Assembly: GCA_964035795.1 (NCBI GenBank)
Contig: OZ038321.1
Span: forward strand, 11,249,093 to 11,313,092
DNA from: Pterobdella sp. o SKG-2022
Taxonomy: Eukaryota; Annelida; Clitellata; Hirudinida; Piscicolidae
Length of the DNA: 64,000 nucleotides
Reading direction: 5' to 3'
The notes under the pieces were generated by a model. That model did no database searches. It had not been told where the DNA came from and saw only the letters and a list, made by a program, of their open reading frames with translations. A program made the position numbers and the translations under genes. This document shows positions 62,101-64,000 of the stretch, one piece after another. The first letter of the stretch is position 1; each line of letters begins with the position of its first letter.

Positions 62101-63610
62101 ATATTGGGTCAGAGATATTGAGGTTAAACATTGAATTTAGTTGATCTGATTAAATTTTAATGAACTGAAGTAAATATTGGCTTTTAGATTTTAACTCTAA
62201 TTATTATATTGAACTTTTTCTATTTAAAGAAAAACTTTTACTAAAATAATTAATTTTATAAAGAAATTTAATTAAAGCTCCAATCACCGGAAGTCAAAAA
62301 TGGATTCAGTTATAGCAGATTTTATTATATATATATTTATACACTATGCAAAGTTTTCAAGAGTTCTATATAATTGTAGCGTTAGATTATTTATGATAAT
62401 ATTTCCATTTCATATAATTCTCAATGCACATACTTCATTCTCTGCTGAAGTTTTCGAAATCAGTACAAATGATATTACCAGTTTTTCGTTAGGTGTAATT
62501 GAAATTTTTTTGTTTATTTGTACAAAACCGCTGGTGACACAAAGGTTGCAAAATTTCAATTAGAGATGTAGTATTCAAGCGCTTTGTGAGGTTAATCCTC
62601 AAGCACTATTGACCATGCAACAACAGCAACGTGGTGGCAGGTGTTGCAAAATTGTGAACAAGTTTATAAGAACAATAAGTTTAAACTCACAACCATTATG
62701 ACGTTTATCATCATTATTGTTCAGTACGGCTGATTGAACCATATTATTTAACGTCCAACTGTGTCGTCGGTTTTTAATCAAGTATCTTTACAATCATGCG
62801 TAGTATATTCGTCTCAAACATGCATTCCACATGCCAAACCATTATGAGTGTTTCGGCAATGATTGATTGATGTTTCAGGAATCTTTGAATGTATAAAAAG
62901 GTCGTCGTTTATGATTGCTAAATGAAAAGATAGCTAGATAGATAGATAGCAGATATATTTGGTACACAACAGGGTATGAAGATGGAGGATGACGTGATGA
63001 TATTGGAGGAAGAGGAGATCTGCAAGGAAGGCATCGATGACTTGCACGATGTTACACTCCTGCCACAACACTCTTTAGACTTTGATGTGCTTTCATCCTC
63101 CTCCAATCAATCTTCCCCCACCGGTCAGTTCCTGGTCTTTGTAGTTTTGTCTTTGAATGATAGCTTTAAAGTTTTTATTTTTTATCTCTTTCCTAATAGT
63201 ATCAATAATTTTTGAATAAAATTATTATTGAAATATATTTAATTTTCATTAATTATTTTTTTACACACTTATATTAAACACGATATATCAAATGAATAAG
63301 ATTTCTAAATAAAGCTTTTGAAAGCTAAATAAGCAATTGACAACAAATAAAAAAGTTGGTTACAACATGTTAAAATAATAATCAACTAAAAATATTTCTG
63401 AAAATGATGTAATCCAATTAAAAGAAATAAATGTTTATAGAACAGCAATGCAATCATTCCATTACAACCCTGGCAGGCATAGTATTTGACACGACGATGT
63501 TGAAACACGCATGCACATGCAACATGAAGAAGACACACCCCGAGAACCCTGACCGCCTCGTCGCCATTTTGTCCCTCTTTATTCAACAGAACCTCATCAG
63601 CAAGTGCAGG
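45630..63610 (+). CDS. HDAC4: Class IIa histone deacetylase (HDAC4/5/7/9 type), 3' partial
   Basis: Nuclear corepressor that binds MEF2 and is exported on phosphorylation via 14-3-3. Exons: 45630-45756, 49614-49685, 53462-53679, 53981-54095, 56898-57006, 58280-58395, 58580-58714, 59296-59357, 60316-60387, 60761-61074, 61215-61332, 61786-61866, 62591-62640, 62973-63123, 63441-63610; about 636 residues before the window ends. All phases agree except 62640 to 62973 (phase 2 to 0), so a small exon is missing or one edge is wrong. Order of features: Ser-rich start; Gln-rich coiled coil (RLNLLEKQFMMQKEVLSKQ, then IIAQQQQEQHKQQEE); MEF2-binding motif AVKLKLRECLLNK; first 14-3-3 site LRKTVSEPTL followed by a basic stretch; second site LPRTRSEPIPL; an acidic block EDDVMILEEEE; and the start of the deacetylase domain GIVFDTTMLKHACTCN with the H-x-C-x-C structural-zinc residues of class IIa. 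The catalytic centre lies beyond the window. Paralogue not resolvable; symbol given for the group. Confidence 0.9.
46817..46868. repeat. (TA)n microsatellite
   Basis: About 26 uninterrupted TA units in HDAC intron 1. Confidence 0.95.
48970..49560 (+). mobile_element. LINE 3' fragment with PD-(D/E)XK-like endonuclease
   Basis: Across frameshifts it reads LLWDYNIFTDHNIEARRPD, IVLVNKKAKECLIVDIAV, then IIPVVVGALGTVPKRLI. The RPD ... IVDIAV spacing matches the fragment at 38.2-38.9 kb, so both derive from one LINE family with a restriction-like endonuclease. It ends in an ATAATAATA-rich tail at about 49,555 just upstream of HDAC exon 2 (49614). Confidence 0.75.
49686..53461 (+). other. HDAC intron 2, no element recognised
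   Basis: A 3.8 kb intron, AT-rich. Apart from short runs of simple sequence I see no open frame with homology, no RNA gene and no clear inverted repeat. Confidence 0.5.
54097..54196. repeat. TGTGGTGTTGTT minisatellite
   Basis: A tandem array of imperfect units of about 22-25 bases built from TGTGGTGTTGTT and TGTGTTGTTAT, starting directly at the GT donor after HDAC exon 53981-54095. Strongly G/T-biased on the coding strand. The frame that runs through it is an artefact of the repeat. Confidence 0.85.
55678..55816 (+). mobile_element. tRNA-derived SINE, tail type A
   Basis: A tRNA-like head (AGCTGAGCTGG, GGGTTCGACCC T-arm, TGGGCCGA end) followed by CAATTAGCACCTGTG ... GTTTTCGCTACATTAAATTT and AGCAAGCG, matching the copies at 41.96 and 57.5 kb. 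The anticodon arm is altered by insertions. In HDAC intron 4. Confidence 0.8.
55955..55990. repeat. Diverged copy of the foldback core
   Basis: Reads TACTTGATAATTGATC, then AACTTACGTGAAGCTTCGTG, a diverged copy of the core seen in the MITEs at 31.9 and 39.2 kb. No flanking long arms recognised. Confidence 0.55.
56071..56275. repeat. Palindromic element running into an assembly gap
   Basis: The left arm from 56071 (AATTGAAATTTAAG ...) includes GCAGCATGACCCAATTT and is repeated in reverse complement after a central (TA)n-rich loop at about 56,152-56,195; the right arm ends at 56275, the last base before the Ns. Arms are about 90 bases with few mismatches. In HDAC intron 4. Confidence 0.85.
56276..56475. 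other. Assembly gap of 200 N
   Basis: A run of exactly 200 Ns, the conventional size for a gap of unknown length, directly after the palindrome. Confidence 0.98.
57492..57624 (-). mobile_element. tRNA-Ile-derived SINE, tail type A
   Basis: On the minus strand: tRNA-like head with AGCTCAAAGGTAGAGC, anticodon loop CTAATTA (AAT) and T-arm GGTTCGATCCC, then CAATTAGCACCTGTTCC ... GTTTTCGCTACATTAAATTT and AGCAAGCGC. The best-preserved copy in the window. In HDAC intron 5. Confidence 0.82.
57744..57782. repeat. Copy of the foldback core
   Basis: CACTTGATAATGTAAG, four bases, then TCTTACGAAAAGCTTCGTG; nearly identical to the core in the 39.2 kb MITE, but without long flanking arms here. Confidence 0.7.
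62930..62951. repeat. Short GATA repeat
   Basis: About four GATA units just before HDAC exon 62973-63123; they supply several alternative AG acceptors, adding to the uncertainty of that exon edge. Confidence 0.6.
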
Positions 63611-64000
63611 GTTTGTTTACAAGCTCACATTTCATTTGTACTTTCAACATTTTTATTATTTACAATATTTTTAAAAATTTAAGCATTGCACTTACCTTAA
63701 AATATTTTCATAGTAATTAAAAGGATTAAATAGAAGTTAAGTTATATTTGTGGTAGCTTCTCTCTACATCAAATTCAACATTTTTTTACAATAGTTTATA
63801 CTTTTATTTCTCAATAATCCTTGTTCCACATTTCATCTTATAATTATAAAATTTTTTGAAATTTTCAAAATCTATACTCTAAACTTACATGTTTTTTATA
63901 TTAAATTTTCAACATTTTTATATTAAACTTACAAAAATTTTGTATTAAATTTACAGCGTTTTTATAGAATTTACAGCTTTCGCAATACATAATGTGATTA

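Noticed and set aside
1..64000. CRISPR array, bacterial operon or viral genome.
   Set aside because: No spaced direct-repeat array; genes are intron-rich and animal-type; no coherent viral gene set.

Overview
The window is AT-rich nuclear DNA of an invertebrate animal. Genes are split into many small exons with GT-AG introns, and several appear twice-confirmed by homology and by matching intron phase. Introns and intergenic DNA hold decayed LINEs, tRNA-derived SINEs, palindromic MITEs and a piggyBac-like element. The gene set (a DAZ-family RNA-binding protein, class IIa histone deacetylase, TRMT2A, UBAC2, DNAJC19/Tim14, IMMP2L) is animal and not fungal or plant. I cannot name the phylum from the sequence alone.

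Layout. 1-5.4 kb: no recognisable gene. 5.4-9.1 kb, minus: boule/DAZ-like gene. 9.6-10.6 kb, plus: IMMP2L-like mitochondrial inner-membrane protease, head to head with boule. 10.6-16.9 kb: gene-poor, with a LINE tail and a 1 kb purine-rich tract. 16.9-20.1 kb, plus: UBAC2 (5' exons and one internal exon not found). 20.7-22.3 kb: piggyBac-like element. 22.6-23.3 kb, minus: Tim14/DNAJC19. 24.2-25.6 kb, plus: a single-C2H2 zinc-finger protein, head to head with Tim14. 27.2-30 kb: LINE remnants. 30.1-44.6 kb, minus: TRMT2A in 18 located exons that join into one open frame, with introns full of LINEs, SINEs and foldbacks. 45.6 kb to the window end, plus: class IIa HDAC (HDAC4/5/7/9 type), head to head with TRMT2A; its catalytic domain only begins at the right edge.

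The genes are unrelated housekeeping or regulatory functions: mitochondrial import and processing (Tim14, IMMP2L), ER quality control (UBAC2), tRNA m5U methylation (TRMT2A), germ-line translation (boule) and transcriptional repression (HDAC). No operon or novel multigene system is evident. The most unusual material is the repeat fraction (a recurrent hairpin core shared by several foldbacks, and SINEs with one tRNA-Ile head but two different tails) and a TRMT2A whose catalytic CNP motif and a preceding segment are altered.
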